Notes under the pieces: model-generated
What the model was told of the DNA's origin: nothing
The model's database searches: none
What the model saw: the letters and a program-made list of their open reading frames with translations, nothing else
Assembly (NCBI GenBank): GCA_934754515.1
Contig: CAKVIG010000008.1
Coordinates: 50,092-114,091 of the forward strand
Direction of reading: 5' to 3'
From: an uncultured Candidatus Melainabacteria bacterium
GTDB lineage: Bacteria; Cyanobacteriota; Vampirovibrionia; Gastranaerophilales; Gastranaerophilaceae
Length of the DNA: 64,000 nucleotides
Translations under genes and position numbers: made by a program
In this document: one piece after another, positions 41,331-49,582 of the stretch
How positions within the stretch are numbered: the stretch's first letter is position 1
Layout of the letters: the number at the start of each line of letters is the position of its first letter

Positions 41331-42611
41331 TTATCCCATTCTATTTCCGAAAATTTTCTTCAAGAATGCTCCAAAACCACCGTTTTCAGAGCCGTTTTTG
41401 TATTTTTCATAATTATCGGCAACAAATTGGTTTCTTGGGTCAAGCTCCTTCAATCTATCCATGTATTCCATTGCACCGTAATTATCTCCGATAGATTCTC
41501 TGAATTCAGCTAATTTCTGTAATGCGTTTTTGTTTTTAGGGTCAACATCAACTAAACGTTCGTAAAATTCGCTTGCTTTTGTTTTGTCGCCTTCTGTTTC
41601 AAGTAAAACTGCAATCGTTTCAATTAAATCGATATTTGTATCATCAAATCTGTAAGCGGTTAAATATTCGTTCAAAGCAACATCTTTATCACCGCGAACA
41701 ATATTATATTTACCCCAGTTTACGTGTTCATTAAATGAATCTTCTAACTTTTCATAAATCAAGGCGCGCATCTGATAAATCAAAGGTGAATTAGGATCAA
41801 GTTTTGCATACTCGTCAATTTCTTTAAATGCTTCTTCTATCAAATCTTTTTGGAAATAATATTGAGCCAAAAGAGCGTGGAAAGTTTTATCGTTTTTGTA
41901 ATTTTCTTGATTGCGTTTAAGGATTTCAAATCCTTCATCATTTTTACCCAAATCAAACAATGCTCTTGCTTTTGTTAAGTCATGTTGAGTAAGTTCCAAC
42001 GCTTTTTCAGGTTGAGAATTTCTGATATAATAACCTGCTAAGATTTCTTCAAAATCCTTGAAACCGCAATCTTTTCTTCCGCGTTCAAGAATTTGAATTG
42101 CAGAAATTATGCCTTCTGTTTTTTCGTAAAGTTCTGCCAGTTTTAGATACACAACAGGGTTTTTATCGTCATAATCAGAAATTTTTAAATATTCATCAAT
42201 AGCTTCATTAATCTTTCCTTGACCTTCGCAAAGTCCTGCATACAAATATCTTGCAGGAAGTGCTTCTTGTTGGTCTTTTGCGTGTTCAATCGCTTTTTTG
42301 TAGTCATTTCTGGCATGGCTCATTTGTTGTTGAAGCGCATGCAAATTGCCTCTTAGCAAATAATACTTGAATCGGTCTTCATGACAGAACAAGTCAATCA
42401 ACTGTTCGTGCGCCAAAATATTTGGTGGATCGATTTCTAAAATCTTGCCATAATAAATCTTTGCATCATCCTTTTTCTCTAAAATTAACGCAACATGCGC
42501 AAGTTTGGTCAATAATTCGACATCATTTTGTTTGTGCGGAAGCTGTTTTTTATACTCCGCATAAGCTTCTTCATATTTTTCATCTTGTTCAAGTTGTTCT
42601 GCTAAGTTCAT
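41331..42611 (-). CDS. Tetratricopeptide repeat protein
   Basis: 426 residues, almost entirely TPR-like helix pairs (for example YEEAYAEYKKQLPHKQNDVELLTKLAHVALILEKKDDAKIYYGKILEIDP, and TKASEFYERLVDVDPKNKNALQKLAEF). No signal peptide; a basic C terminus (GFGAFLKKIFGNRMG). A scaffold for protein contacts; partners unknown. AGGAG precedes the ATG. It is 9 nt downstream of pth in a minus-strand operon. Confidence 0.88.
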   Translation of the reverse strand: MNLAEQLEQDEKYEEAYAEYKKQLPHKQNDVELLTKLAHVALILEKKDDAKIYYGKILEIDPPNILAHEQLIDLFCHEDRFKYYLLRGNLHALQQQMSHARNDYKKAIEHAKDQQEALPARYLYAGLCEGQGKINEAIDEYLKISDYDDKNPVVYLKLAELYEKTEGIISAIQILERGRKDCGFKDFEEILAGYYIRNSQPEKALELTQHDLTKARALFDLGKNDEGFEILKRNQENYKNDKTFHALLAQYYFQKDLIEEAFKEIDEYAKLDPNSPLIYQMRALIYEKLEDSFNEHVNWGKYNIVRGDKDVALNEYLTAYRFDDTNIDLIETIAVLLETEGDKTKASEFYERLVDVDPKNKNALQKLAEFRESIGDNYGAMEYMDRLKELDPRNQFVADNYEKYKNGSENGGFGAFLKKIFGNRMG

Positions 42612-42620
42612 TTTATACTC

Positions 42621-43178
42621 CTAGTTAAATTTATTTTGAGCAACCGCCATACCTTCTTTAAAATAGCATGAAATTCCTTCTTTTGCTTTAGAAATTGCAC
42701 CCTTTAATGTTTCTAATTCTTCTTTTGAGAAGTTTTGAAGCACAAATACTTCTGAAGGAATGTTCGGTTGAGGACCTATACCGATTTTTAGTCTTGCAAC
42801 ATTTTTTGTCCCAAGATGTTGAATAACAGATTTTATTCCATTATGTCCGCCATCTGAACCATTTGGACGAAAGCGTATTTTACCGATTTCTAATGACAAA
42901 TCATCATATACAATCAAAACATCCTCAATCGGTATTTTATAATAATCCATAACCGCGCGCACTGCCTCGCCGGACAAGTTCATGAAGGTAGTCGGTTTAA
43001 TTAATAAATAATCTTCTGTGCCTGTTCTTAAGTTTGTCATAAGACATTTAAGACGTGAATTTTCTCTAAAATTCAAATTCTCATTAAGAGCAAAACTGTC
43101 TATGAGCATAAAACCTGCGTTATGCCTTGTAAAAACGTATTTGTCACCTATATTTCCTAAACCTGCAATTAATTTCAT
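42621..43178 (-). CDS. pth: Peptidyl-tRNA hydrolase
   Basis: 185 residues. AGLGNIGDKYVFTRHNAGFMLID holds the active-site Asn and His, then KPTTFMNLSGEAV, VYDDLSLEIGKIRFRPNGSDGGHNGIKSV and RLKIGIGPQP: complete Pth signature. It frees tRNA from peptides dropped by ribosomes. It starts 2 nt after the stop of the gene at 43181, so coupling is likely. Confidence 0.97.
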   Translation of the reverse strand: MKLIAGLGNIGDKYVFTRHNAGFMLIDSFALNENLNFRENSRLKCLMTNLRTGTEDYLLIKPTTFMNLSGEAVRAVMDYYKIPIEDVLIVYDDLSLEIGKIRFRPNGSDGGHNGIKSVIQHLGTKNVARLKIGIGPQPNIPSEVFVLQNFSKEELETLKGAISKAKEGISCYFKEGMAVAQNKFN

Positions 43179-43180
43179 CT

Positions 43181-43744
43181 CTAAGCCCTAAAATCCTTCA
43201 AGAAATGTTCTTCCTTTGTATCCTTTCCTCCATAAATCTTGCGGTTGCAATGAGTGTTTGGAGTTACAATATCACGCAATACTTTTAACAAAGCATCAGT
43301 TAAAGAATCCTGTTCAGTAGCATCTGTATCTTCACTTATATAACGCCCGGCAAAATCTTCATGGTTGCTATCATAATATTTATCACAAACAAAAATTCTT
43401 GAATTAATAGCCTCTTGGTTGTCTATTTTATCAGCAGATTTTTGAAGAGAAAAAGTATATGAATCTGTAACCAACTTTCCTGAAGGAATATCTGAACCGT
43501 ATCTATATGACCTTTCAGCGGTTAATGCCAAAACATTCTTATCAAAATTTGAAGTTAGCTTTCTTAACAAGTCTGCTAATTTATCTTGTTTATTTTCCTG
43601 CATACATTTTTGAGTAAATTCACCCCAAAAATCTCTCACAGTAAAACCATATTTACAATAAGTGCTAGGCAATTTTGATTTAAAACTTTGCTTATTTGCA
43701 GAGTTGTTATGAATTGAATTATTTTGTACTGCTGAAATTCTCAT
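43181..43744 (-). CDS. Unknown protein, FKSKLP paralogue 2
   Basis: 187 residues, no family recognised. MRISAVQNNSIHNNSANKQSFKSKLP (motif at residues 20-23). It is a diverged tandem paralogue of the gene at 43756: both share FKSKLP, a Y-[KCY]-Y element, [FY]W.EF...C, L...L..N.D.N.L.LT, [DE].YTFSL, and an ending NR.I[FY]G.K...........FRA. AAGGAG precedes the ATG by 6 nt. No signal peptide. Confidence 0.75.
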   Translation of the reverse strand: MRISAVQNNSIHNNSANKQSFKSKLPSTYCKYGFTVRDFWGEFTQKCMQENKQDKLADLLRKLTSNFDKNVLALTAERSYRYGSDIPSGKLVTDSYTFSLQKSADKIDNQEAINSRIFVCDKYYDSNHEDFAGRYISEDTDATEQDSLTDALLKVLRDIVTPNTHCNRKIYGGKDTKEEHFLKDFRA

Positions 43745-43755
43745 GTTTATCTCCT

Positions 43756-44253
43756 TTACGCCCTAAATTCGCTTATAAGTTTGGCACTCGCTTTTTGTTT
43801 ATTTCCAAAAATTGCCCTATTTGCCGGCATGATTGGGTCAACAATATTCTCTAATGCTCTTAAAATTATTGTAGCCAAAGAATCCGATTCTATAAAACCT
43901 ACATCGCAATTTACTTTTGTTTTATCACCTGATTGTTTCACCACTACATTTTTAGGATTAATTGCCCTTTCTACATAAATATCTTTTGTTTTTGATGCAG
44001 GATGCAAAGAAAAAGTGTATTCATCCGCATTTACATTCTTACTATGCGTTAAAACAAGTAAATTCTCATCTGAATTAGCTTTTAATTTATCCAAAGCACT
44101 TTTCAAACGACTTCCTGTTCCTTCTTTAAAACATTGTTCTGCAAACTCGTTCCAATAATCTTGATAACCGTTTGTGTATTTATAATTTATCGGTGGAAGT
44201 TTTGATTTAAAGTTTGTGCTATTTGTTTGACTTGTGATTGGCGATACATTCAC
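43756..44253 (-). CDS. Unknown protein, FKSKLP paralogue 1
   Basis: 165 residues, GTG start at 44253 with AAAGGAG upstream. It begins MNVSPITSQTNSTNFKSKLP (motif at residues 14-17). Globular alpha/beta appearance, no membrane segment. First gene of the operon 43756-43181-pth-TPR. See 43181 for the shared pattern. Confidence 0.75.
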   Translation of the reverse strand: MNVSPITSQTNSTNFKSKLPPINYKYTNGYQDYWNEFAEQCFKEGTGSRLKSALDKLKANSDENLLVLTHSKNVNADEYTFSLHPASKTKDIYVERAINPKNVVVKQSGDKTKVNCDVGFIESDSLATIILRALENIVDPIMPANRAIFGNKQKASAKLISEFRA

Positions 44254-44272
44254 GACTTGTTACTCCTTTAGG

Positions 44273-44308
44273 AAAATCCCTCACCCTCTCCCCAGGAGAG
44301 GGAATAAC
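44273..44308. repeat. Short palindromic repeat between ffh and the 43756 operon
   Basis: CCCTCACCCTCTCCCCAGGA then GAGGG. Short form. Confidence 0.65.
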
Positions 44309-44321
44309 CGACACTTGATAG

Positions 44322-45713
44322 TTATTTGAACCTTCTCATGTTTTTCATCATTTGATGCGCAGTGAGTTTTGCACCTGCTTGTCCCATTTTGCCCATCATA
44401 GAACCCATATTCTTTTTGACATCAGAAAATCCTTTCATCATCTTGCGCATTTGCTCAAACTGATTAATAAAAACGTTAACGTCATGAAGCGGTAGTCCTG
44501 AACCTTCCGCAATTCTTTTTTTGCGTGAAGAATTCATAAGTTCAGGATGCTCGCGTTCTTCAGGCGTCATACTTTGTATAAACACTTCAATGCGTTTAAA
44601 TTGTTTTTCGCTTTCGTGTGAAAGCTTTTGTCTATCGTCTTTAGAAATCTTTAGCCCCGGAATCATTCCCAAAAGCTGATCCATAGAACCGAACATTTTC
44701 ATTTGTGATTGCATTTTTAGAAAATCGTTAAAAGAAAATTCAGCTTTCGCCATTTTCTTTTCCATTTCTTTTGCAGTCTTTTCATCAAAAACTTCTTGCG
44801 CGCGTTCTACAAGTGATACAATGTCACCCATTCCCAGAATTCTTGTAGCCATTCTTTCGGGATAAAAATCTTCTAACGCGTTAAGTTTTTCACCTGTACC
44901 TGTTAATTTAATCGGTTTATGCGTACAATAAACTACGCTTAATGCCGCACCACCGCGAGAATCGCCGTCTAATTTTGTTAAAACTAAACCCGTAATACTT
45001 AGCTGCGCATCAAAATTTTCCGCCACATTAACAGCTTCTTGACCTGTCATAGAGTCAATTACAAGTAATTTTTCAGCAGGATGAAAAACTCTATCAATCA
45101 AAAGCAATTCTGCCATCATATCAGTGTCAATTTGTAAACGGCCTGCGGTATCTAAAATAAGTGTATTAAAACCTTTTTCTTTTGAATAGTTAATCGCGTT
45201 TTGGATGATTGTCTGAATATCCTTTGAATCATTTTCAGAATAAACTTCTACCCCGATTTGCTCGCCCAAAGCTTTCAATTGTGTAATCGCAGCGGGTCTG
45301 TAAACATCACAAGCGACCAAAAGCGGATTTCTGCCTTCTTTTTTTAGTTTAACAGCAAGCTTAGCAGAAGAAGTAGTTTTACCACTACCTTGAAGCCCAA
45401 GCATCATAATTAAGTTCGGATGGCCTGAAAAATCAAGCGGTTTGACTTCTTTACCTAAAAGTTCGATTAATTCATCATGAACGATTTTTACAAGTTGTTG
45501 CGATGGATTAACACCCGTTAAAACATTTTCGCCTTCAGCTCTATCTTTGATATTAGAAATAAAAGCTTTTACAACTCTCAAGTTAACGTCAGCTTCTAAT
45601 AATGCACGTCTGATTTCGCGCAAAGCATCCTGCATGTTTTCTTGAGTCAATTCTTTTTGACCGGCTGTTTTTGCAATAATATCCTGTAATTTATCCGATA
45701 ATGAGTCAAACAT
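44322..45713 (-). CDS. ffh: Signal recognition particle protein Ffh
   Basis: 463 residues from the ATG at 45713 (AAGGAT 9 nt upstream); an upstream in-frame start at 45776 adds residues foreign to the family. NG domain: MMLGLQGSGKTTSSAKLA (G1), DTAGRLQIDTDMM (G3), TKLDGDSRGGAALS (G4). The Met-rich M domain follows (FLKMQSQMKMFGSMDQLLGMIPG, RKKRIAEGSGL...FINQFEQMRKMMKGF). It targets nascent membrane proteins to FtsY. Confidence 0.97.
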   Translation of the reverse strand: MFDSLSDKLQDIIAKTAGQKELTQENMQDALREIRRALLEADVNLRVVKAFISNIKDRAEGENVLTGVNPSQQLVKIVHDELIELLGKEVKPLDFSGHPNLIMMLGLQGSGKTTSSAKLAVKLKKEGRNPLLVACDVYRPAAITQLKALGEQIGVEVYSENDSKDIQTIIQNAINYSKEKGFNTLILDTAGRLQIDTDMMAELLLIDRVFHPAEKLLVIDSMTGQEAVNVAENFDAQLSITGLVLTKLDGDSRGGAALSVVYCTHKPIKLTGTGEKLNALEDFYPERMATRILGMGDIVSLVERAQEVFDEKTAKEMEKKMAKAEFSFNDFLKMQSQMKMFGSMDQLLGMIPGLKISKDDRQKLSHESEKQFKRIEVFIQSMTPEEREHPELMNSSRKKRIAEGSGLPLHDVNVFINQFEQMRKMMKGFSDVKKNMGSMMGKMGQAGAKLTAHQMMKNMRRFK

Positions 45714-45830
45714 TTGTGATACATCCTTAATTAACGATTTTACTATAAGGATTGTACCACAAACAAGCAGATACAAAAATCCGCTCTATAATTAACAATT
45801 TTATTCAAACAAAGCTCTTAATGCTGCAAG

Positions 45831-47297
45831 CTATGAGAATATGCTAAAGTTTGTTTCAACGTTTTTATCTCGAACTGATTCGATACCTTTAATCATTTCA
45901 TTGATTGCAGATTGTTCAGTTTCAAGATTTTGCATTCTTTGGTCAATTCTTGATTCTTTTTCGTTGATTACACTCTTTTCATATTCATATTTAACTTGAG
46001 CTTCATTTTGCGCATTTGTATCATTTACAGTGAAAATATTATCAAAGTTAGAAGCAATATTGCTATCGTATTCATATTTAGTTTTACCATCATTATCTTC
46101 CGAAGCTTTCATAGTTGTTATGTAATATTGGTTGTTTTGTAACATTTGGTTCAAATAGTCATTGTCTTCAACGCTCGCGTTTATGTCATAACCGTTCGCA
46201 ACCATAGCTGTGAACAATTGGTCATAAAATTTAATTTCACTTTCTTGAGTAGCAGTAAGTGATTGGTTGTCTGTGTTGACAGCACTTTTGTATTCTGATT
46301 TTGCATTATTTAACTCAGTTTCTTTTGCGTCATATTCAGCTTTCCAATTTGTCCATTCAGTACTTTGTGTATCTCTGGTTGTATATAAAGTACTTCCTGT
46401 TGAATCGCTGGTAGTTTTCGTTCCTCCATTGTTACAATAAGAACCTAAAATTTCACCAATCATACTTGCAACGTTAACTTTATAGTTGTCACCATCTTTT
46501 GTAAAGCCTGTGCCACTATTTTTTAATTGGTCAGATGTTAAGCTGAAAGTAGATTCATAGTTCGTTTGATAAGTTTCGCATGCAGATTTAAATGCTTTTG
46601 CATCATCTTCAGATAAATATCTGCTAATATTTGTGGAAATTGAATTTAAAAGTGTTTTTAAAGCTGAACTAGCTGTACCTGAATTACCAAGAGTAACCGT
46701 TCCATTAGCTTGTGAGTACAATTTACCGATATCATAACTTTGAGAATTAAGTGAGATATTGCCAGCTAATGATATAAAGTCCTTTTCATTTCTATTCTTT
46801 ATTGGTTCATTTGATTCAATTTTATCAAGTTTTTCTTGCAAAGAATTAACGGTTGTTGCAGAACTGTTAACAGCAGCACTTGTACTTTCAGCGTTGCTCA
46901 ACGTATCTTTAGAAATTCCGGTCAAACCTGATAAGATTGCTAATCTCGTATCACCTTCATACTTTCCGCCGTTTGATTCCAACATTTCAGCGTATTTTTC
47001 ATATTTACTGTCTAATACAACTTGTCCGTTAGCATTTGTCAGCAAATATGGCGTATTGTTGTTATATGTGTTTGGACGCATTAAATTACCGTAACTTAAA
47101 TCAACATAAGTTACACCTGAATTGTTTGACCATTTCAATGTCTTAGTGCTTAGTGCGTCTTGATAATCCTTAGAAACTCTTTTCATATCTCTGGAAAGAG
47201 AAGTCTTTTGCAAAGACAAATCTTCAAGCGTCCTGCCGATTGTGTTTTTTCGGCTGGTAAGCTGCAATAATCTAACTTGTGATGCTGCCATTCCCAT
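45831..47297 (-). CDS. MGMAAS-family protein A (488 aa): helical ends, variable centre
   Basis: No known family. N-terminal arm MGMAASQVRLLQLTSRKNTIGRTLEDLSLQKTSLSRDMKRVSKDYQDAL is helical and parallels the protein at 49583. The centre (about 60-420) is Asn/Ser/Thr/Tyr-rich and low in charge, as in surface-exposed repeats. The C-terminal arm RIDQRMQNLETEQSAINEMIKGIESVRDKNVETNFSIFS is a coiled coil with an aromatic tail. No signal peptide, no TM. Its own promoter lies at 47334-47361. A filament- or secretion-substrate-like protein is suggested by architecture only. Confidence 0.75.
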   Translation of the reverse strand: MGMAASQVRLLQLTSRKNTIGRTLEDLSLQKTSLSRDMKRVSKDYQDALSTKTLKWSNNSGVTYVDLSYGNLMRPNTYNNNTPYLLTNANGQVVLDSKYEKYAEMLESNGGKYEGDTRLAILSGLTGISKDTLSNAESTSAAVNSSATTVNSLQEKLDKIESNEPIKNRNEKDFISLAGNISLNSQSYDIGKLYSQANGTVTLGNSGTASSALKTLLNSISTNISRYLSEDDAKAFKSACETYQTNYESTFSLTSDQLKNSGTGFTKDGDNYKVNVASMIGEILGSYCNNGGTKTTSDSTGSTLYTTRDTQSTEWTNWKAEYDAKETELNNAKSEYKSAVNTDNQSLTATQESEIKFYDQLFTAMVANGYDINASVEDNDYLNQMLQNNQYYITTMKASEDNDGKTKYEYDSNIASNFDNIFTVNDTNAQNEAQVKYEYEKSVINEKESRIDQRMQNLETEQSAINEMIKGIESVRDKNVETNFSIFS

Positions 47298-47333
47298 GAT
47301 TTGTCCGCTTTCCTTTATAGTTTTCCCTTTTGT

Positions 47334-47361
47334 ATTATATATATCGGCATAATCAGGTAAA
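47334..47361 (-). promoter_or_regulatory. Promoter of the 45831 gene
   Basis: Minus strand TTTACC (47361-47356), 16-nt spacer, TATAAT (47339-47334). Confidence 0.6.
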
Positions 47362-47422
47362 AACTTTAATAATTTTGAGAAATTGTTACAAAAATTAACA
47401 TTGTTTTTATAATAAAGAATAA

Positions 47423-47461
47423 ATAAAAAATTCTTCGTCTTTTAAACGAAGAATTTTATTT
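47423..47461 (-). terminator. Terminator between the 47485 and 45831 genes
   Basis: AAAATTCTTCGT-CTTTTAA-ACGAAGAATTTT with a T-run on the minus-strand exit; separates the two units. Confidence 0.85.
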
Positions 47462-47484
47462 ATTGTGTGAAATGAAAGTTATTC

Positions 47485-47820
47485 CTATCTTCCAAAGTTA
47501 TAAGTGAAAGAACTTTGAATTGCCGAATCAACAGCACCTTGAGCTGATTGTAATTCCGTATCAACCATCTTCAATCTTGTTTGATATTCTTGCATTTGCA
47601 AATCTAATTTTTTCTCTAAGACAGTGAGCTTATCTCGTCTGGCCTCTAACTGTTTAACAGCGGGGTTGTCAGGGTCTAAGTCATTGCCAAGAGCCATAAT
47701 TTCATCAGAAGATGCAACCAACTCCATTTTGGCGGATGCAATCCACTGCACTTTTGTTTCCAGCGATATCTTGTACGCTGTTAAGTACATCATTCTGAAA
47801 CTTGAGGCAATTAATCCCAT
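47485..47820 (-). CDS. MGLIAS-family small protein (111 aa): both arms without the centre
   Basis: 111 residues, helical throughout: MGLIASSFRMMYLTAYKISLETKVQWIASAKMEL, then a C-terminal coiled coil LDLQMQEYQTRLKMVDTELQSAQGAVDSAIQSSFTYNFGR. It aligns with the two ends of the 488- and 587-residue neighbours (MGxxAS start, LxxxxxxLxTE.....V....SF...FG end) but lacks any central domain, so it may be the minimal form. AAGGAA precedes the ATG; it starts 10 nt after the stop of the 47831 gene. Confidence 0.75.
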   Translation of the reverse strand: MGLIASSFRMMYLTAYKISLETKVQWIASAKMELVASSDEIMALGNDLDPDNPAVKQLEARRDKLTVLEKKLDLQMQEYQTRLKMVDTELQSAQGAVDSAIQSSFTYNFGR

Positions 47821-47830
47821 AACACGTTCC

Positions 47831-48106
47831 TTATCTTGTTTCGTTTAAGTTCTTGCCTTTCAGGAATGTGTGTTCATTACTTTCTGCAATCAAGCTTTCC
47901 ATTTTGTGTAACTGATGCTTGTGGTAATTAACCCTATACTTTGCCATTTTTAACTTTTGTCTGATGGTAAGCATATCCTTAAGGCTTGATATTAAACTTA
48001 CTGCTAATGCCTTTAATGGATTTTTCCGTTTGAAAAACGAACGGGCAAAATTCATAAAGTTCACTAACCGTTTCATATTATCTTGTAGTTCTTCACGCAT
48101 AAGCAT
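47831..48106 (-). CDS. Small basic unknown protein in the MGxxAS cluster
   Basis: 91 residues, strongly basic and helical (MKRLVNFMNFARSFFKRKNPLKALAVSLISSLKDMLTIRQKLKMAKYRVNYHKHQLHKMESLI). AGGAGAAA precedes the ATG at 48106; an ATG two codons later is equally well placed. Possibly one amphipathic or weak membrane helix at about 30-50. Co-transcribed with the 47485 gene. Function unknown. Confidence 0.65.
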   Translation of the reverse strand: MLMREELQDNMKRLVNFMNFARSFFKRKNPLKALAVSLISSLKDMLTIRQKLKMAKYRVNYHKHQLHKMESLIAESNEHTFLKGKNLNETR

Positions 48107-48201
48107 TTTCTCCTATGCATTCTAAGCCTACATGTATTATAAAACATGTTAAGCCAAAAACTTGCCTATTTTTAAGGATATTTGTTACATTAGTTAACAT
48201 T

Positions 48202-48432
48202 TTATTTTGAGCCGGTCCTATTTGAAGTAATACTGTTGAAAATAAATCGATTTTTGTAATACTCGTCTTTTACTACATTATTATTTAACGGCATTTTTTT
48301 CAAAAACTTTAATTCTTTGTTGTTATAATAGCGCTGTTCGTTACAAAAATTTACAAATGACGCTATTGTTTTCGCTATAGCGTTATCAAAAAACAGGTCT
48401 AAAATTTTTCGTACAAATGTTCGTGTTTGCAT
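48202..48432 (-). CDS. Small unknown protein in the MGxxAS cluster
   Basis: 76 residues (MQTRTFVRKILDLFFDNAIAKTIASFVNF...), basic, helical first half, then a Lys/Asn-rich tail. Only a weak AAAGAAAAG before the ATG, so the gene is less certain than its neighbours. It follows the hairpin at 48460-48550. Confidence 0.45.
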   Translation of the reverse strand: MQTRTFVRKILDLFFDNAIAKTIASFVNFCNEQRYYNNKELKFLKKMPLNNNVVKDEYYKNRFIFNSITSNRTGSK

Positions 48433-48459
48433 CTTTTCTTTAAGTCGTTAGGTCTTAGG

Positions 48460-48550
48460 TCGTTAAGGCGTTAAGTTCATTATAGAATTTTCAATAAAAA
48501 ACGCGTTATACATAACTGGTATTTAATACGAACTTAACGCCTTAACGACT
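48460..48550. repeat. 20-bp inverted repeat with 51-nt loop
   Basis: GTCGTTAAGGCGTTAAGTTC (48460-48479) and its perfect complement at 48531-48550, between the genes at 48202 and 48574. The left side also shows partial direct repeats (GTCGTTAGGTCTTAGGTCGTTA). Too long a loop for a usual terminator. Confidence 0.75.
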
Positions 48551-48573
48551 TAATGCCTTAACAACCTCTCATC

Positions 48574-49431
48574 CTATAAATCCTGAATATCTTTGCTTGC
48601 AGACTCAATATCATCCTTAAGCATTTTTCTAACAATGTCACCTTGTGTATCTAACATTTTACAAACGGTTTCAATATTTGCAACTTTTTGAGAAAGTATT
48701 GTATCGGCGTTTGCAACAATATTGCTAGAAACAGTCTGATAAGCTGATAAAGCAGCTGATGTTGTTCCTTGCATCAAGTTACCCATAACAACAGCAGGTA
48801 AACCAAATTCACCTAAATAAGGAGCAGCAGCTGTCATAATACCGCCCCAACCTGAAACAAGTCCGGCTAACGGCATTAATATATTAGATGCTCCGATTCC
48901 GTATCCGTTTGCTGTTCCTAGACCATAAGCAGCCGTACTTGCGATATCGGCGATACTTCCGATTCCTGATGCAAAGCCGGTTGTTGCACCGTCAGAAGAA
49001 CCAAAACCTGTTAAAAGATTTTGGATTCCTGAAGCTCCGCCTGTTGTTGTTCCGCTTTGGCGATAACCGAAGTTTGATGCGTAACCGCTAGGGAATCCCG
49101 AATAATTTCCCAAACTGTTTACGCCAAATGATGAATAAGTTCCTGTTGTTCCGCCGGTACCGCCTGTATATTGTGACCAGTAAGATGTACCGGGGATGTT
49201 CATAGCGGAAGTTCCGCCTAAAGTTGTCATAAAAGCGGATGGCGCAAATAAACTTGCTAATTGATATAAGAAACCACCTGCAGCTTCAAAACCTGTTCCT
49301 GAACTTGCTGAGCCTGATACGGTCAAATCTCTTAATCTGTCATAAGTTTCATATAGCATAACTTTAGCGTCAGCGGATGCTGCGCCAAATCTGTTAGCCA
49401 TTACTAAATATCCATCGTTTTTGTATGACAT
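48574..49431 (-). CDS. Gly/Ser/Thr/Tyr-rich unknown protein in the MGxxAS cluster
   Basis: 285 residues. Helical N-terminal arm (MSYKNDGYLVMANRFGAASADAKVMLYETYDRLRDLTV), a low-complexity centre (about 80-190) dominated by G/S/T/Y/F (YSSFGVNSLGNYSGFPSGYASNFGYRQSGTTTGG), a hydrophobic Gly-rich part (about 180-225), and a helical C-terminal arm (AYQTVSSNIVANADTILSQKVANIETVCKMLDTQ). AGAGGT precedes the ATG by 5 nt. It shares the helical-ends plan of its neighbours but not their MGxxAS start. Probably extracellular or envelope, by composition. Confidence 0.72.
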   Translation of the reverse strand: MSYKNDGYLVMANRFGAASADAKVMLYETYDRLRDLTVSGSASSGTGFEAAGGFLYQLASLFAPSAFMTTLGGTSAMNIPGTSYWSQYTGGTGGTTGTYSSFGVNSLGNYSGFPSGYASNFGYRQSGTTTGGASGIQNLLTGFGSSDGATTGFASGIGSIADIASTAAYGLGTANGYGIGASNILMPLAGLVSGWGGIMTAAAPYLGEFGLPAVVMGNLMQGTTSAALSAYQTVSSNIVANADTILSQKVANIETVCKMLDTQGDIVRKMLKDDIESASKDIQDL

Positions 49432-49582
49432 TTTGTACCTCTTTTTTTTGAGTTGAACAGTTGAAAAGTGGAATAGCTGAATGGTTTGTATAAATAATTA
49501 TGAGCGTTGCGAATTTAACAAACTTTTTTCTTTTCAACCTTTCAACTGTTCAACTACTATTAGTAGCTACGCTACTAATCTA

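Noticed and set aside
45714..45776. Longer N terminus for Ffh
   Set aside because: The extra 21 residues are not family-like, and AAGGAT supports the ATG at 45713.
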